Assembly (NCBI GenBank): GCA_017466325.1
Contig: JAFTUK010000015.1
Coordinates: 1-51,797 of the forward strand
DNA length: 51,797 nucleotides
Source: Bacteroidaceae bacterium
GTDB taxonomy: Bacteria > Bacteroidota > Bacteroidia > Bacteroidales > Bacteroidaceae
Reading direction: 5' to 3'
Shown: positions 34,447 through 44,972 of the stretch, piece after piece
Position numbering within the stretch: the stretch's first letter is position 1
Layout of the letters: every line of letters starts with the position of its first letter
Translations under genes and position numbers: made by a program
The notes under the pieces: model-generated
What the model saw: only the letters and a program-made list of their open reading frames with translations
Database searches by the model: none
What the model was told of the DNA's origin: nothing

Positions 34447-34510
34447 GAGTGACTATGTCGTCAAAGGTTTTTACCCCTTGAATATTCCATAAGACCTACA
34501 GGTAACTTAA

Positions 34511-34599
34511 ATTAGTCCTCGGTGGCGGTAAAATGAACCGCCCTCGGCGATAAAATTTACCGCCAGTGGCGGTGAGATTTGCCGCCACCGAGGACTAAT
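34511..34599. repeat. array of three tandem 22-base palindromic units inside an 18-base inverted repeat
   Basis: Units at 34521-34542, 34543-34564 and 34565-34586 each have the form GGCG(G/A)T, an A/T centre, then CCGCC. The flanks ATTAGTCCTCGGTGGCGG (34511-34528) and CCGCCACCGAGGACTAAT (34582-34599) are exactly complementary over 18 bases. The plan equals that of 8172-8239 but the bases differ. Confidence 0.8.
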
Positions 34600-34661
34600 C
34601 AAGTCACCCTATAAGACGAGTTCAAACTTCGCCATATAATCGCCTTTTCCCTCACTTATTT

Positions 34662-34717
34662 ATCCAAAATAGGTCTTAGCGTTACGATGATAATAGTCTT
34701 TATTTTTGAACATATGG
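34662..34717 (+). repeat. dispersed intergenic repeat, copy 5 (full)
   Basis: It reads ATCCAAAATAGGTCTTAGCG, then TTACGATGATAATAG and CTTTATTTTTGAACATATGG. With copies 1 and 3 it keeps the TATTTTTG box. Confidence 0.7.
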
Positions 34718-34859
34718 GTGCTATTGCACCGATCTTTGGCTGAAGGCACTTGCATTAGGAAAAACATAAATAATTTGATTTTTCCACCACTTATTCACAC
34801 CTTTAACCCTTGACCTAAGGTACTTTCACTCGGAAATAGCAAAAATAAATAGGATTTAT

Positions 34860-34890
34860 TTTGTTTTTCGCCCGCTTACTCGTACCTTTG
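34860..34890 (+). promoter_or_regulatory. promoter of cytidine deaminase
   Basis: TTTG at 34860-34863, 19 bases, then TACCTTTG at 34883-34890: an exact Bacteroidota promoter. The ATG is at 34913. Confidence 0.85.
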
Positions 34891-34912
34891 CAAAGCAAAT
34901 ACCTATCATACC

Positions 34913-35395
34913 ATGAAAGAGTACGAGATTCGCACACGTGTGAATGTGCTTGTGATGGAGGATATGAGCGCACCTGAGCGCGAACTGGTTGAAGCGGCCA
35001 AGAAGGCAACGGAAAGCAGTTATTCCCCCTACAGCCATTTCCAAGTGGGCGCTGCCTTGCGCCTGTATAGCGGCGAAATAATCACAGGCAGCAATCAGGA
35101 GAATGCGGCATACCCGGTGGGCAGTTGTGCAGAACGGACGGCACTGTTCTGGTGCGGAGCCAACAGACCTGGCGAAACGATAACCGCCATAGCCATAGCG
35201 GCACAGACAGGAGGGCGCTTCACGAAAGATCCGATTGCCCCATGCGGAATGTGCAGACAGGCACTGCTGGAAGTGGAACACAAACAGGGTTCGCCGATAA
35301 AAGTGATGCTCTATGGCGAGGATGGTACACACTGCATAGAAAGCGTGGAGGCACTGATGCCACTCACCTTCAATGCAGAAAGCATGGATATATAG
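34913..35395 (+). CDS. cdd: cytidine deaminase
   Basis: The 160-residue enzyme deaminates cytidine and deoxycytidine. Zinc ligands are Cys72 in SCAERTAL (with the catalytic Glu74) and the pair Cys111/Cys114 in PCGMCRQ. SYSPYSHFQVGAAL and NQENAAYP are substrate-site signatures. Its length suits the homotetrameric form, though an N-terminal extension of about 20 residues precedes the usual start. It has its own strong promoter and is followed by an ABC-F gene after 17 bases. Confidence 0.93.
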   Translation: MKEYEIRTRVNVLVMEDMSAPERELVEAAKKATESSYSPYSHFQVGAALRLYSGEIITGSNQENAAYPVGSCAERTALFWCGANRPGETITAIAIAAQTGGRFTKDPIAPCGMCRQALLEVEHKQGSPIKVMLYGEDGTHCIESVEALMPLTFNAESMDI

Positions 35396-35400
35396 GATAA

Positions 35401-37029
<1,629 letters not shown>

Positions 37030-37075
37030 CTGACAGAACTACACATTATATATAATATATAGGTGCCTTAATGAC

Positions 37076-37110
37076 ATAAAACGTGCCAAAATGACAATGG
37101 CACGTTTTAT
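37076..37110 (+). terminator. terminator after the ABC-F gene
   Basis: ATAAAACGTGCC (37076-37087) pairs perfectly over 12 bases with GGCACGTTTTAT (37099-37110). It lies before grpE, so grpE should have its own promoter, which I cannot identify. Confidence 0.8.
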
Positions 37111-37150
37111 GCGATATAACAGGCAGAACAAACAATCAACAAGACAACAC

Positions 37151-37732
37151 ATGGCAACAGAAGAAAAACTCAATAACGAAGAGCAGATTCTGGAAGAGGC
37201 AAACGTAGACCATGCAGAAGAGACACCTCAGCAGAACGAAACCGAAACTACAGAACAGGAGGAGACTCCCGAGGTGGAGGTTGACCCGCTTGAGGCTGCT
37301 CAGGCAGAAATAGCAGAACTGAAGAAGCAGATACTGTACAAAGTGGCCGAGTTCGACAACTACCGCAAGCGCGTCATCAAGGAAAAAGCCGACCTCATTC
37401 TGAACGGAGGCGAGAAGGTCATCACTGCCATCCTCCCCGTTATGGACGACATGGAACGTGCCCTGGAGCAGATGAAGAAAGCCGACGACGTACAGGCCGT
37501 TGTAGAAGGTGTGGAACTGATACAGAAGAAGTTCATGGGCATACTGGAAAAGCAAGGCGTAAAGCCCATTGAAACCAAGGAGGCAGACTTCGACGTAGAG
37601 ATACATGAGGCCGTTGCCCAGTTTCCTGCACCCACACCAGAGATGAAGAACAAGGTGGTAGACTGCACACTGAAGGGCTACAAACTGAACGAGAAGGTTA
37701 TCCGTCATGCCCAAGTTGTAGTTGGCATTTAA
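37151..37732 (+). CDS. grpE: GrpE nucleotide exchange factor
   Basis: I take the ATG at 37151, because the longer frame starts inside the terminator. The 193-residue protein has an acidic N-terminal tail (residues 1-60), a long helix with AEFDNYRKRVIKEKADLI, and the beta domain ending HEAVAQFPAP and VIRHAQVVVG, which is the GrpE signature. It exchanges ADP for ATP on DnaK. dnaJ follows after 39 bases, the normal grpE-dnaJ arrangement in Bacteroidota; dnaK is not in the window. Confidence 0.93.
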   Translation: MATEEKLNNEEQILEEANVDHAEETPQQNETETTEQEETPEVEVDPLEAAQAEIAELKKQILYKVAEFDNYRKRVIKEKADLILNGGEKVITAILPVMDDMERALEQMKKADDVQAVVEGVELIQKKFMGILEKQGVKPIETKEADFDVEIHEAVAQFPAPTPEMKNKVVDCTLKGYKLNEKVIRHAQVVVGI

Positions 37733-37771
37733 TGAATGACTGAAACGTACGTCTATAAATAACACAAGAAC

Positions 37772-38947
37772 ATGGCAGAAAAGAGAGATTACTACGAAGT
37801 GCTTGGCGTACAGAAGGGTGCTTCGGAAGACGAGATAAAGAAGGCCTATAAGAAAATGGCCATCAAGTATCACCCCGACCGCAATCCGGGTGACAAAGAA
37901 GCCGAGGAGAAGTTCAAGGAGGCTGCCGAAGCCTATGACGTACTCCGCGACCCTGACAAACGTGCCCGTTACGACCAGTTCGGCCATGCCGGCATGGGTG
38001 GTGCCGGGGGCTTCGGAGGCCAAGGCTTTGACATGAACGACATCTTCTCCATGTTCGGCGACATCTTCGGCGGTCACATGGGGGGCGGTGGAGGCTTCGG
38101 AGGTTTCAGTGGCTTCGGAGGTTTCGGAGGCGGCGGTAGCCGTGGCGCACAGAAACATCAGGGTGGCGACCTGCGCTTGAAAGTAAAACTCACACTGGAA
38201 GAAGTTGCCAAGGGCGCCACAAAGAAGTTCAAGGTAAAGAAGGATGTCACCTGCTCGCATTGCCATGGTTCCGGTTCACAGGACGGCAAGACAGAATCAT
38301 GCGGAACATGCCACGGCACAGGTTATGTGACACGTCAGGTGAACACCATGTTCGGACGCATGCAGCAGCAGAGTGTCTGCAATGTGTGTGGTGGCAAAGG
38401 CACGACCATCAAGAACAAATGCCAGCACTGCTCCGGCACCGGCGTGGTCAGCGGCGAAGAGGTCGTTGAGGTACAGATACCTGCAGGCGTACAGGATGGC
38501 ATGATACTTACCGTTCAGGGCAAGGGTAATGCCGGACACAACAACGGCTATGCAGGTGACATACAGGTCTACGTCGAGGTTGAGCAACACAGCGAACTGA
38601 GCCGTCGTGACAATGACCTCGTCTACAATCTGCTCCTCGACCTTCCCACGGCTGTATTGGGCGGACCTGCCGAGATACCTACCATTGACGGTCGTGTGAA
38701 GATAAAGATTGAGCCCGGCACACAGCCCGGCAAGACGGTGCGCCTTCGCGGCAAGGGTCTTCCTGCCTTGCAGGGTTATGGCTATGGATACGGAGACCTC
38801 ATAGTGAATATATCCATATACATACCTGAGACTCTTACAAAGGAAGAACACGATGCCTTTGAGAAGATGAAGGGAAGCGACAGCTTCAAACCCTCGCAGA
38901 CCACGAAGAATTCATTCTTCCAGAAGTTCAAGAACCTATTTAGTTAA
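37772..38947 (+). CDS. dnaJ: chaperone DnaJ
   Basis: The 391-residue protein has all DnaJ parts in order: J domain (residues 4-70, HPD in KYHPDRNPG), Gly/Phe-rich linker (70-128), four zinc motifs ([32 protein letters not shown]), and the C-terminal substrate-binding domain ([11 protein letters not shown]). It stimulates DnaK ATPase and delivers unfolded proteins. It is cotranscribed with grpE; folC follows after 37 bases. Confidence 0.95.
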   Translation: MAEKRDYYEVLGVQKGASEDEIKKAYKKMAIKYHPDRNPGDKEAEEKFKEAAEAYDVLRDPDKRARYDQFGHAGMGGAGGFGGQGFDMNDIFSMFGDIFGGHMGGGGGFGGFSGFGGFGGGGSRGAQKHQGGDLRLKVKLTLEEVAKGATKKFKVKKDVTCSHCHGSGSQDGKTESCGTCHGTGYVTRQVNTMFGRMQQQSVCNVCGGKGTTIKNKCQHCSGTGVVSGEEVVEVQIPAGVQDGMILTVQGKGNAGHNNGYAGDIQVYVEVEQHSELSRRDNDLVYNLLLDLPTAVLGGPAEIPTIDGRVKIKIEPGTQPGKTVRLRGKGLPALQGYGYGYGDLIVNISIYIPETLTKEEHDAFEKMKGSDSFKPSQTTKNSFFQKFKNLFS

Positions 38948-38984
38948 ATAGCAGTAAAACACTGAACAGAAGACTTTTCTAACT

Positions 38985-40241
38985 ATGACATATAGTGAAG
39001 CTACAGAATACCTGTTCACCTCAGCCCCGTTGTTTCAGAACATCGGGGCTGGTGCATATAAGGAGGGACTGGGGAATACAGAAACACTGGACTCCCACTT
39101 CTGCCATCCGCATACAAAATACCAGACAATACACGTTGCCGGCACAAATGGCAAGGGCAGCGTCAGCCACACGCTGGCAGCCATCCTCCAGAGCGCAGGA
39201 TATAAGGTCGGCCTTTACACAAGTCCGCATTTGGTGGACTTCCGCGAACGTATCCGGGTTAACGGAAAGATGATACCCGAAGAGAGGGTTGTACGCTTTG
39301 TAGAGGAAGAACGTGCCTTCTTTGAACCTCTCCACCCCTCATTCTTTGAACTTGCCACAGCCCTTGCCTTCAAATATTTTGAAGAAACAGGGGTGGACAT
39401 TGCCGTCATAGAAACCGGACTTGGTGGCAGGTTAGACTGCACAAACATCATAAAGCCCATACTATCCATCATCACAAACATCAGTTTCGACCATGTCCAG
39501 TTCCTCGGCAACACTCTTGAAGCGATAGCAGGAGAGAAGGCTGGTATCATCAAGGCAGACACGCCTGTTGTCGTAGGAGAGACGGGAGGCAACCCTGAAG
39601 TACGACGAGTTTTTGCCGACAAGGCCAAGGAGATGCACTCCTCCATCCTCTTTGCCGACGAGTTGTCTCACCCCAAGGTAGAAGGCGAGCTGAAGGGATA
39701 CTGCCAGGAGAAAAACACGCAGACCATACTCACAGCCCTAGACTTCCTCCGAGGGACAGCAAATGGACATTCCGATCGTGCCACATTGAACATAAGCGAG
39801 GAGGACATCAACAATGGCTTCATGCACGTATGCGAACTGACGGGCCTCATGGGGCGCTGGCAAACGCTTTCCGAAAAGCCCCTAACCATCTGCGACACCG
39901 GACATAATGTCGGCGGGTGGGAATACATCAGCAAGCAGCTGGAACAGACTCCTGGGAGATTGCACATCGTCATCGGCATGGTAGGCGACAAGGACGTAAG
40001 AAAAGTTGTGGCCATGCTTCCCAAGAGAGCAAGATACTATTTCACACAGGCAAGTGTGAAGCGGGCTATGCCTGCAACAGAGTTCGCAGAAATAGCAAAA
40101 GAACACGGATTGGAAGGTAGCGTGTACAATAGTGTTGTCGAAGCATACGAAGAAGCCAAACAGCAGGCTTCCGAAAACGACACTATCTTCATCGGGGGAA
40201 GCACCTTCATTGTCGCCGACATGCTGGAGAGCATTTCCTAA
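38985..40241 (+). CDS. folC: bifunctional folylpolyglutamate/dihydrofolate synthase
   Basis: The 418-residue enzyme adds glutamates to folates (and, in many bacteria, makes dihydrofolate). HVAGTNGKGSVSHTLAAIL is the ATP loop, GLYTSPHLVDFRERI the folate-site signature, and VIETGLGGRLDCTNI the Mg/ATP site. HNVGGWEY near residue 305 belongs to the C-terminal domain. It is the last gene of the unit that starts with grpE or further upstream. Confidence 0.93.
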   Translation: MTYSEATEYLFTSAPLFQNIGAGAYKEGLGNTETLDSHFCHPHTKYQTIHVAGTNGKGSVSHTLAAILQSAGYKVGLYTSPHLVDFRERIRVNGKMIPEERVVRFVEEERAFFEPLHPSFFELATALAFKYFEETGVDIAVIETGLGGRLDCTNIIKPILSIITNISFDHVQFLGNTLEAIAGEKAGIIKADTPVVVGETGGNPEVRRVFADKAKEMHSSILFADELSHPKVEGELKGYCQEKNTQTILTALDFLRGTANGHSDRATLNISEEDINNGFMHVCELTGLMGRWQTLSEKPLTICDTGHNVGGWEYISKQLEQTPGRLHIVIGMVGDKDVRKVVAMLPKRARYYFTQASVKRAMPATEFAEIAKEHGLEGSVYNSVVEAYEEAKQQASENDTIFIGGSTFIVADMLESIS

Positions 40242-40295
40242 CTCAACGGAAAACGCCTTTGGACCCTCCCTTGCAACTTTTTCCATTCATAAGTA

Positions 40296-40326
40296 TTGGC
40301 GGTATTAGGATTATTTTGTATATTTG
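40296..40326 (+). promoter_or_regulatory. promoter of the galactose operon
   Basis: TTGG at 40296-40299, 19 bases, then TATATTTG at 40319-40326. galM starts at 40360. Confidence 0.75.
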
Positions 40327-40359
40327 CATCGAAAGAATACACTCTAAATACTAATCCCA

Positions 40360-41439
40360 ATGGAGAACAAGTTGATTTCCGGCCTGAAGCGCGAAGACTT
40401 TCAGGCCATGGTACAGGGCAAGGAAACTGACCTGTACACTCTGACCAATGCTCAGGGCATGGAAGTAAGCATAACAAATTACGGTGGCTCTCTGGTGTCC
40501 ATCATGGTACCCGACAGAGACGGCAACATGGCCAACGTAATACAGGGTCACGACAGCATCCAGGATTGCCTTAGCAGTCCCGAACCATTCCTTTCCACCC
40601 TCGTGGGCAGATATGGCAACCGCATCTGCCGTGGCAAGTTCACCATGAACGGCAAGGAGTACAGCCTCGCCATCAACAATGGCCCCAACCACCTTCATGG
40701 CGGTCCCACAGGATGTCATGCACGTGTGTGGGATGCAGAGCAGCTGAACGATCAGGAACTGGTACTGCGCTACACCTTCGCTTATTATGAAGAAGGTTTC
40801 CCCGGCGAGGTAAAGATGACCGTAAAGTACTCTCTGACAAATGACAACGAACTGGTTATCGACTACCGTGGCACAACCAACAAGAAGACCGTTGTCAATA
40901 TGACCAGCCACGGCTTCTTCTCTCTGACCGGTATCGGAACCCCCACCCCTTCACAGTTGGACACCATCCTGACCATCAATGCAGACTTCTATGTTCCCAT
41001 TGATGAGAACAGCATACCCACCGGCGAGATTCGCAAGGTAGAGGGCACTCCCTTCGACTTCCGCACACCAAAGCCTGTAGGTCGCGACATTGCTGCCGAT
41101 GACGAGCAGATAAAGAACGGCACTGGTTATGACCACTGCTACGTTCTGAACAAGCACGAACCCGGAGAACTGACTTTGGCAGCCTCCATGGTTGAGCCCT
41201 CAACAGGCCGTACAATGGAATGCTGGACCACCGAACCCGGCGTACAGTTCTACAGCGACAACTGGGCAGACGGATACAAGGGGCAGCACGGAGCCACCTT
41301 CGGCAAGCACTCTGGCCTTTGCTTCGAGGCACAGCACTTCCCCGACTCGCCAAACCGTGCACATTTCCCCAACACACAGTTGAAACCCGGAGAAGTTTAC
41401 GTTCAAAAGACCGTTTACAAGTTCGGCACAGACAAGTAA
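40360..41439 (+). CDS. galM: aldose 1-epimerase (mutarotase)
   Basis: The 359-residue enzyme interconverts alpha and beta forms of galactose and glucose. NNGPNHLHGG holds the first catalytic His; SHGFFSLTG (NMTSHGFFSL) and YDHCYVLN follow; the conserved Glu lies in SGLCFEAQHFPDSPN. No signal peptide is present, so it is cytoplasmic. It opens an operon with a sugar transporter and galactokinase. A hairpin lies between it and the transporter. Confidence 0.93.
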   Translation: MENKLISGLKREDFQAMVQGKETDLYTLTNAQGMEVSITNYGGSLVSIMVPDRDGNMANVIQGHDSIQDCLSSPEPFLSTLVGRYGNRICRGKFTMNGKEYSLAINNGPNHLHGGPTGCHARVWDAEQLNDQELVLRYTFAYYEEGFPGEVKMTVKYSLTNDNELVIDYRGTTNKKTVVNMTSHGFFSLTGIGTPTPSQLDTILTINADFYVPIDENSIPTGEIRKVEGTPFDFRTPKPVGRDIAADDEQIKNGTGYDHCYVLNKHEPGELTLAASMVEPSTGRTMECWTTEPGVQFYSDNWADGYKGQHGATFGKHSGLCFEAQHFPDSPNRAHFPNTQLKPGEVYVQKTVYKFGTDK

Positions 41440-41447
41440 GACACACG

Positions 41448-41488
41448 AAGCCGCTCTTTCTTCCACTAACGAAGAAAGGGTGGCTTTC
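41448..41488 (+). terminator. hairpin between galM and the transporter gene, possible attenuator
   Basis: AAGCC-CTTTCTTC (41448-41463) pairs with GAAGAAAG-GGCTT (41471-41487) with small bulges, without a long T tract. It may lower or stabilise expression of the downstream genes rather than end all transcripts. Confidence 0.5.
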
Positions 41489-41540
41489 ATTGATTATAAT
41501 CATTTATTCACTAATAACTTAAACAAACAAAATTAAAGTA

Positions 41541-42815
41541 ATGGCTCAAAAAACAAAACAATGGGGCGCTATTATCGTGATGATTGCGCTCTTCGCTATG
41601 ATTGCCTTCGTGACCAACTTGTGTACTCCCATGGCAACCATCATCAAGAACCAAGGCGAAATCTCCAATGTTCTCGCTCAGATTGGTAACTATGGTAACT
41701 TTGTTGCATACCTGGTTATGGGTATCCCTGCCGGCATGCTCATCGCCAAGTTCGGTTACAAGAAGACTGCTCTTATTGGTCTTGTTGTAGGTAGTGCAGG
41801 TATCCTTATCCAGTGGTTGAGCGGCCAGTTCAATGCACAGGAGAACATCGGTCTGGTATTCGGCATCTACCTTATCGGTGCTTTCATTGCCGGTCTTTGC
41901 ATGTGTATCCTCAACTGTGTGGTTAACCCCATGCTGAATCTGCTCGGCGGCGGTGGCAACTCCGGTAACCAGCTCATCCAGATCGGTGGTGTATTCAACT
42001 CTTCTGCTGCCGTAGCATGCTACATCCTGATGGGTGCCTTGATTGCTGACGCCTCCAAGGCAAAGATTGCTGACGCTACTCCCGCTCTCATGATTGCTCT
42101 CGCTATCTTCGTGATTGCTTTCATCGTTATCCTCTTCACCAAGATTGAGGAACCCGAGCAGGCTCCCGTCCGCGTAGACCTCATCAAGGGTGCCATGAGC
42201 CACAGCCACTTCGCACTCGGTGCTCTGGCCATCTTCCTGTATATGGGTATCGAGGTAGGTGTTCCCAACGCTGTTCAGCAGATGCTCACCTCCGAACCCT
42301 ACTCTATCCCCGCAGCTACAGTAGGTATGATTGTTGCCGTTTACTGGGCAATGATGCTCGTTGGCCGCTTCGTTGGCGCATCCATTGGTTCTAAGGTTAG
42401 CGCACGCGCCATGATTACAACCGTATCTATCGCCACCCTGGCATTGGTAATCTTCGGTATGTATGCACCTGCCGACGTTCTTGTAAACTTCCCTGGTGTT
42501 GACTGGGGCAAGCTGGAACTCATCTGGCAGCCTGTTCCCCTGGGCATCTTCTCTTTCCTCCTTGTTGGTCTTTGCACATCTGTAATGTGGGGTGCAATCT
42601 TCAACATGGCAGTTGAGGGTCTGGGCAAGTACACCGCTATCGCATCCGGTATCTTCATGACCATGGTATTCGGTTGTGCTGTAATGATGGGTATCCAGGG
42701 CTACGTTGCAGACCTGACAGACTACATGACCAGCTTCTGGGTAATCGTATTCTGTGCTGCCTACCTCCTGTTCTATGCCCTTATCGGTAGCCGTGTGACA
42801 AAGCGTTCTGAGTAA
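41541..42815 (+). CDS. MFS sugar transporter (FucP/glucose-galactose type)
   Basis: The 424-residue membrane protein has about twelve hydrophobic helices. LVMGIPAGMLIAKFGYKKTALIGL (between helices 2 and 3) carries the conserved turn between MFS helices, in the form seen in FucP-like proteins. It lies between galM and galK, so import of galactose (or glucose/galactose with protons) is the likely role. Codon use is very biased (GGT, GCT, GTT), as in highly expressed genes. Substrate specificity is inferred from position. Confidence 0.85.
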   Translation: MAQKTKQWGAIIVMIALFAMIAFVTNLCTPMATIIKNQGEISNVLAQIGNYGNFVAYLVMGIPAGMLIAKFGYKKTALIGLVVGSAGILIQWLSGQFNAQENIGLVFGIYLIGAFIAGLCMCILNCVVNPMLNLLGGGGNSGNQLIQIGGVFNSSAAVACYILMGALIADASKAKIADATPALMIALAIFVIAFIVILFTKIEEPEQAPVRVDLIKGAMSHSHFALGALAIFLYMGIEVGVPNAVQQMLTSEPYSIPAATVGMIVAVYWAMMLVGRFVGASIGSKVSARAMITTVSIATLALVIFGMYAPADVLVNFPGVDWGKLELIWQPVPLGIFSFLLVGLCTSVMWGAIFNMAVEGLGKYTAIASGIFMTMVFGCAVMMGIQGYVADLTDYMTSFWVIVFCAAYLLFYALIGSRVTKRSE

Positions 42816-42841
42816 TAACAACCCTAAATCCTAAAAAAACT

Positions 42842-44002
42842 ATGAGACTTACAATTGATGACGTAAGAAGTCGCTTCATCAAGCACTTCGATGGAACAAC
42901 TGGCAGTGTTTATGCTTCTCCCGGTCGTATCAACCTGATCGGTGAGCACACTGACTACAACAACGGTTTCGTATTCCCCGGTGCAGTGCAGCAGGGTATG
43001 ATTGCAGAAATCAAGCCCAATGGCACCCGCAACGTTAATGCATATTCTATTGACCTGAAGGACAAGGTTACCTTCTCTTTGGACGATCCCGAAGGTCCCA
43101 AGGCAACTTGGGCTCGCTACATCTACGGTGTTTGCCGTGAGATGATGGCTCTGGGTGTGCCCGTTGAGGGTTTCAACACTGCTTTCGCAGGTGATGTGCC
43201 CCTCGGTGCAGGCATGAGTTCTTCTGCCGCTCTGGAGAGCACCTTCGCATTTGCCTGCAACGACCTGTGGGGCGACAACAAGATCGAGAAGATGGAGTTG
43301 GCACGCGTAGGCCAGCGCACCGAGCACAAGTACATCGGTTGCAACTGCGGTATCATGGACCAGTTTGCCAGCGTACATGGTAAGGCCGGCAGCCTGATGC
43401 GCCTTGACTGCCGTAGCGGCGAATTCGCATACTTCCCCTGGAATCCCCAGGGCTACAAGCTGGTTCTGGTGAACAGTTGTGTCAAGCACGAGTTGGCTGG
43501 CAGCCCCTACAACGAGCGTCGTCTTTCCTGCGAGCGCGTTGCTGCTGTCATCAACAAGCACCATCCCGAGGTTGAGACCCTCCGCGATGCCAACATGGCT
43601 CTGCTGGACGAGGTTAAGGCCGAGGTTAGCGAAGAGGATTACAAGAGAGCACGCTACGTCATCGGTGAGGTTGACCGCGTATTGGCAGTCTGCGATGCTC
43701 TGGAGCGTGGCGACTACGAGACCGTTGGCCAGAAGATGTACGAGACCCACTACGGTCTGAGCCAGGAGTACGAGGTATCATGCGAAGAGCTTGACTTCCT
43801 CAACGAGATTGCCAAGGAAGAGGGCGTTACCGGCAGCCGCATCATGGGCGGTGGTTTCGGTGGCTGTACCATCAACCTGGTTGCTGACGAACTGTACGAC
43901 AACTTCGTGAAGGTTGTTAAGGAGAAGTTCGCCGCCAAGTACGGCAAGGCTCCCATCGTCATCGACGTTGTTATCGGCGATGGTTCTCGCAAGCTCTGCT
44001 AA
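42842..44002 (+). CDS. galK: galactokinase
   Basis: The 386-residue GHMP kinase phosphorylates galactose at C1. SPGRINLIGEHTDYNNGFV (near residue 25) is the galactokinase signature, PLGAGMSSSAALE (near 120) the ATP loop, CGIMDQFASVHG holds the catalytic Asp, and GGGFGGCTI the third GHMP motif. It ends the galM-transporter-galK operon. No galT or galE lies in the window, so the rest of the Leloir pathway is elsewhere. A strong terminator follows. Confidence 0.95.
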   Translation: MRLTIDDVRSRFIKHFDGTTGSVYASPGRINLIGEHTDYNNGFVFPGAVQQGMIAEIKPNGTRNVNAYSIDLKDKVTFSLDDPEGPKATWARYIYGVCREMMALGVPVEGFNTAFAGDVPLGAGMSSSAALESTFAFACNDLWGDNKIEKMELARVGQRTEHKYIGCNCGIMDQFASVHGKAGSLMRLDCRSGEFAYFPWNPQGYKLVLVNSCVKHELAGSPYNERRLSCERVAAVINKHHPEVETLRDANMALLDEVKAEVSEEDYKRARYVIGEVDRVLAVCDALERGDYETVGQKMYETHYGLSQEYEVSCEELDFLNEIAKEEGVTGSRIMGGGFGGCTINLVADELYDNFVKVVKEKFAAKYGKAPIVIDVVIGDGSRKLC

Positions 44003-44028
44003 ACCCAAACGAATACACTATCACGACA

Positions 44029-44066
44029 CGTCCCTGTTCCTCCATGCGAGGAGCAGGGATGTTTTT
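44029..44066 (+). terminator. terminator of the galactose operon
   Basis: CGTCCCTGTTCCTC (44029-44042) pairs with GAGGAGCAGGGATG (44048-44061), followed by TTTTTG. Confidence 0.88.
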
Positions 44067-44199
44067 GTGCCTTTGCACAGCACTCAAAGGACAGCAAATA
44101 TGCCCAAGCATCACCGCGCAAAGCCCTTTTCTTATACATTTATATATATACATGGGGATAAAAGTGTACTTAATACCATTAAATACAAAATAATATTCG

Positions 44200-44207
44200 T
44201 ATCTTTG
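44200..44207 (+). promoter_or_regulatory. promoter (-7 box) of the Nudix-regulator gene
   Basis: TATCTTTG at 44200-44207 precedes the ATG at 44237. The region before is A/T-rich, without a clear TTTG. Confidence 0.6.
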
Positions 44208-44236
44208 CGCAAGAATAAAGCATTCCCGACATATAA

Positions 44237-44917
44237 ATGACACATAAGTACTATGCCGACGAGCCATCATTCCATGTTGCAGTGGACTGCATCATTTTCG
44301 GCTTTGAAGACGGAAACCTGCAGGTCCTGTTCCAACACCGCAACATAGAACCCTTCAACGGCGAACTGACGCCGATGGGAGGTTTCGTGCAGGAGGACGA
44401 GACCCTGGACGAGGCGGCATACCGCGTACTTACGGAACGGACGGGAATAAAGGACCTGTTCCTGGAGCAGCTGGAAGCCTTCGGCGACATAAACAGAGAC
44501 CCGGGAGGACGTGTCATAAGCGTGGCGTACTATGCCCTGCTGGACAAGGCCCACTACGACAACAAACTGCTGGAGAAGTTCAACTGCAAGTGGGTGGATG
44601 CCAACAACCTGCCAACACTCTACTTCGACCACATGAAGATGATGAAGAAGGCCATAAACAGGTTGCAGGATAAAATCAGTTACACCCCCATTGCGTTGAA
44701 ACTACTGCCGGAGGAGTTCACCATGAGCCAGATTCAGAAGTTGTACGAGGCCATACTGGACGAGAAACTGGACAAACGCAATTTCCGCAAGAAAGTTTGC
44801 GAAATGCCCTACTTCGTGAAGACCGGCAAAATAGACAAGAGTTGCAGCAAGCGCGGAGCGGCCATCTACGTGTTCGACTACAACATGTATCAAGAACACA
44901 GAGACTTTCATCTGTAG
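44237..44917 (+). CDS. Nudix-domain transcription regulator (NrtR/AraR-like)
   Basis: The 226 residues combine a Nudix domain (1-145) with a C-terminal winged-helix domain (about 150-226, with FRKKVCEMPYF as a likely recognition helix), the NrtR architecture. The Nudix box reads GGFVQEDETLDEAAYRVLTE then RTG: the REx2EE core is degenerate (RVLTER), so hydrolysis is unlikely and the domain probably senses a sugar-related ligand. In Bacteroides, AraR of this group controls arabinose use. Here it precedes tkt and rpiB, and the bases between show no promoter, so it may control or share transcription with pentose-phosphate genes. Confidence 0.8.
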   Translation: MTHKYYADEPSFHVAVDCIIFGFEDGNLQVLFQHRNIEPFNGELTPMGGFVQEDETLDEAAYRVLTERTGIKDLFLEQLEAFGDINRDPGGRVISVAYYALLDKAHYDNKLLEKFNCKWVDANNLPTLYFDHMKMMKKAINRLQDKISYTPIALKLLPEEFTMSQIQKLYEAILDEKLDKRNFRKKVCEMPYFVKTGKIDKSCSKRGAAIYVFDYNMYQEHRDFHL

Positions 44918-44972
44918 CGCACCCACAGGGAACATTCACTCAAACAGAAGATAAACAATTCCAAAATACACT

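Larger units (their letters stand above)
34370..34912. other. 543-base intergenic region made of repeats
   Basis: No gene lies here. In order it contains dispersed repeat copy 4 (34403-34446), the 22-base palindrome array (34511-34599), repeat copy 5 (34662-34717), and the promoter of cytidine deaminase. Repeat copies flank the array about 65 bases away on each side. Confidence 0.75.

Noticed and set aside
37091-37150. Longer grpE start at 37091
   Set aside because: That start lies inside the ABC-F terminator stem; the ATG at 37151 gives the normal GrpE N-terminus.
41511-42821. 436-residue minus-strand gene opposite the sugar transporter
   Set aside because: The reverse frame is open only because of the strong codon bias of the transporter; it has no motifs, and its composition (His, Asn, Glu rich) reflects antisense reading.
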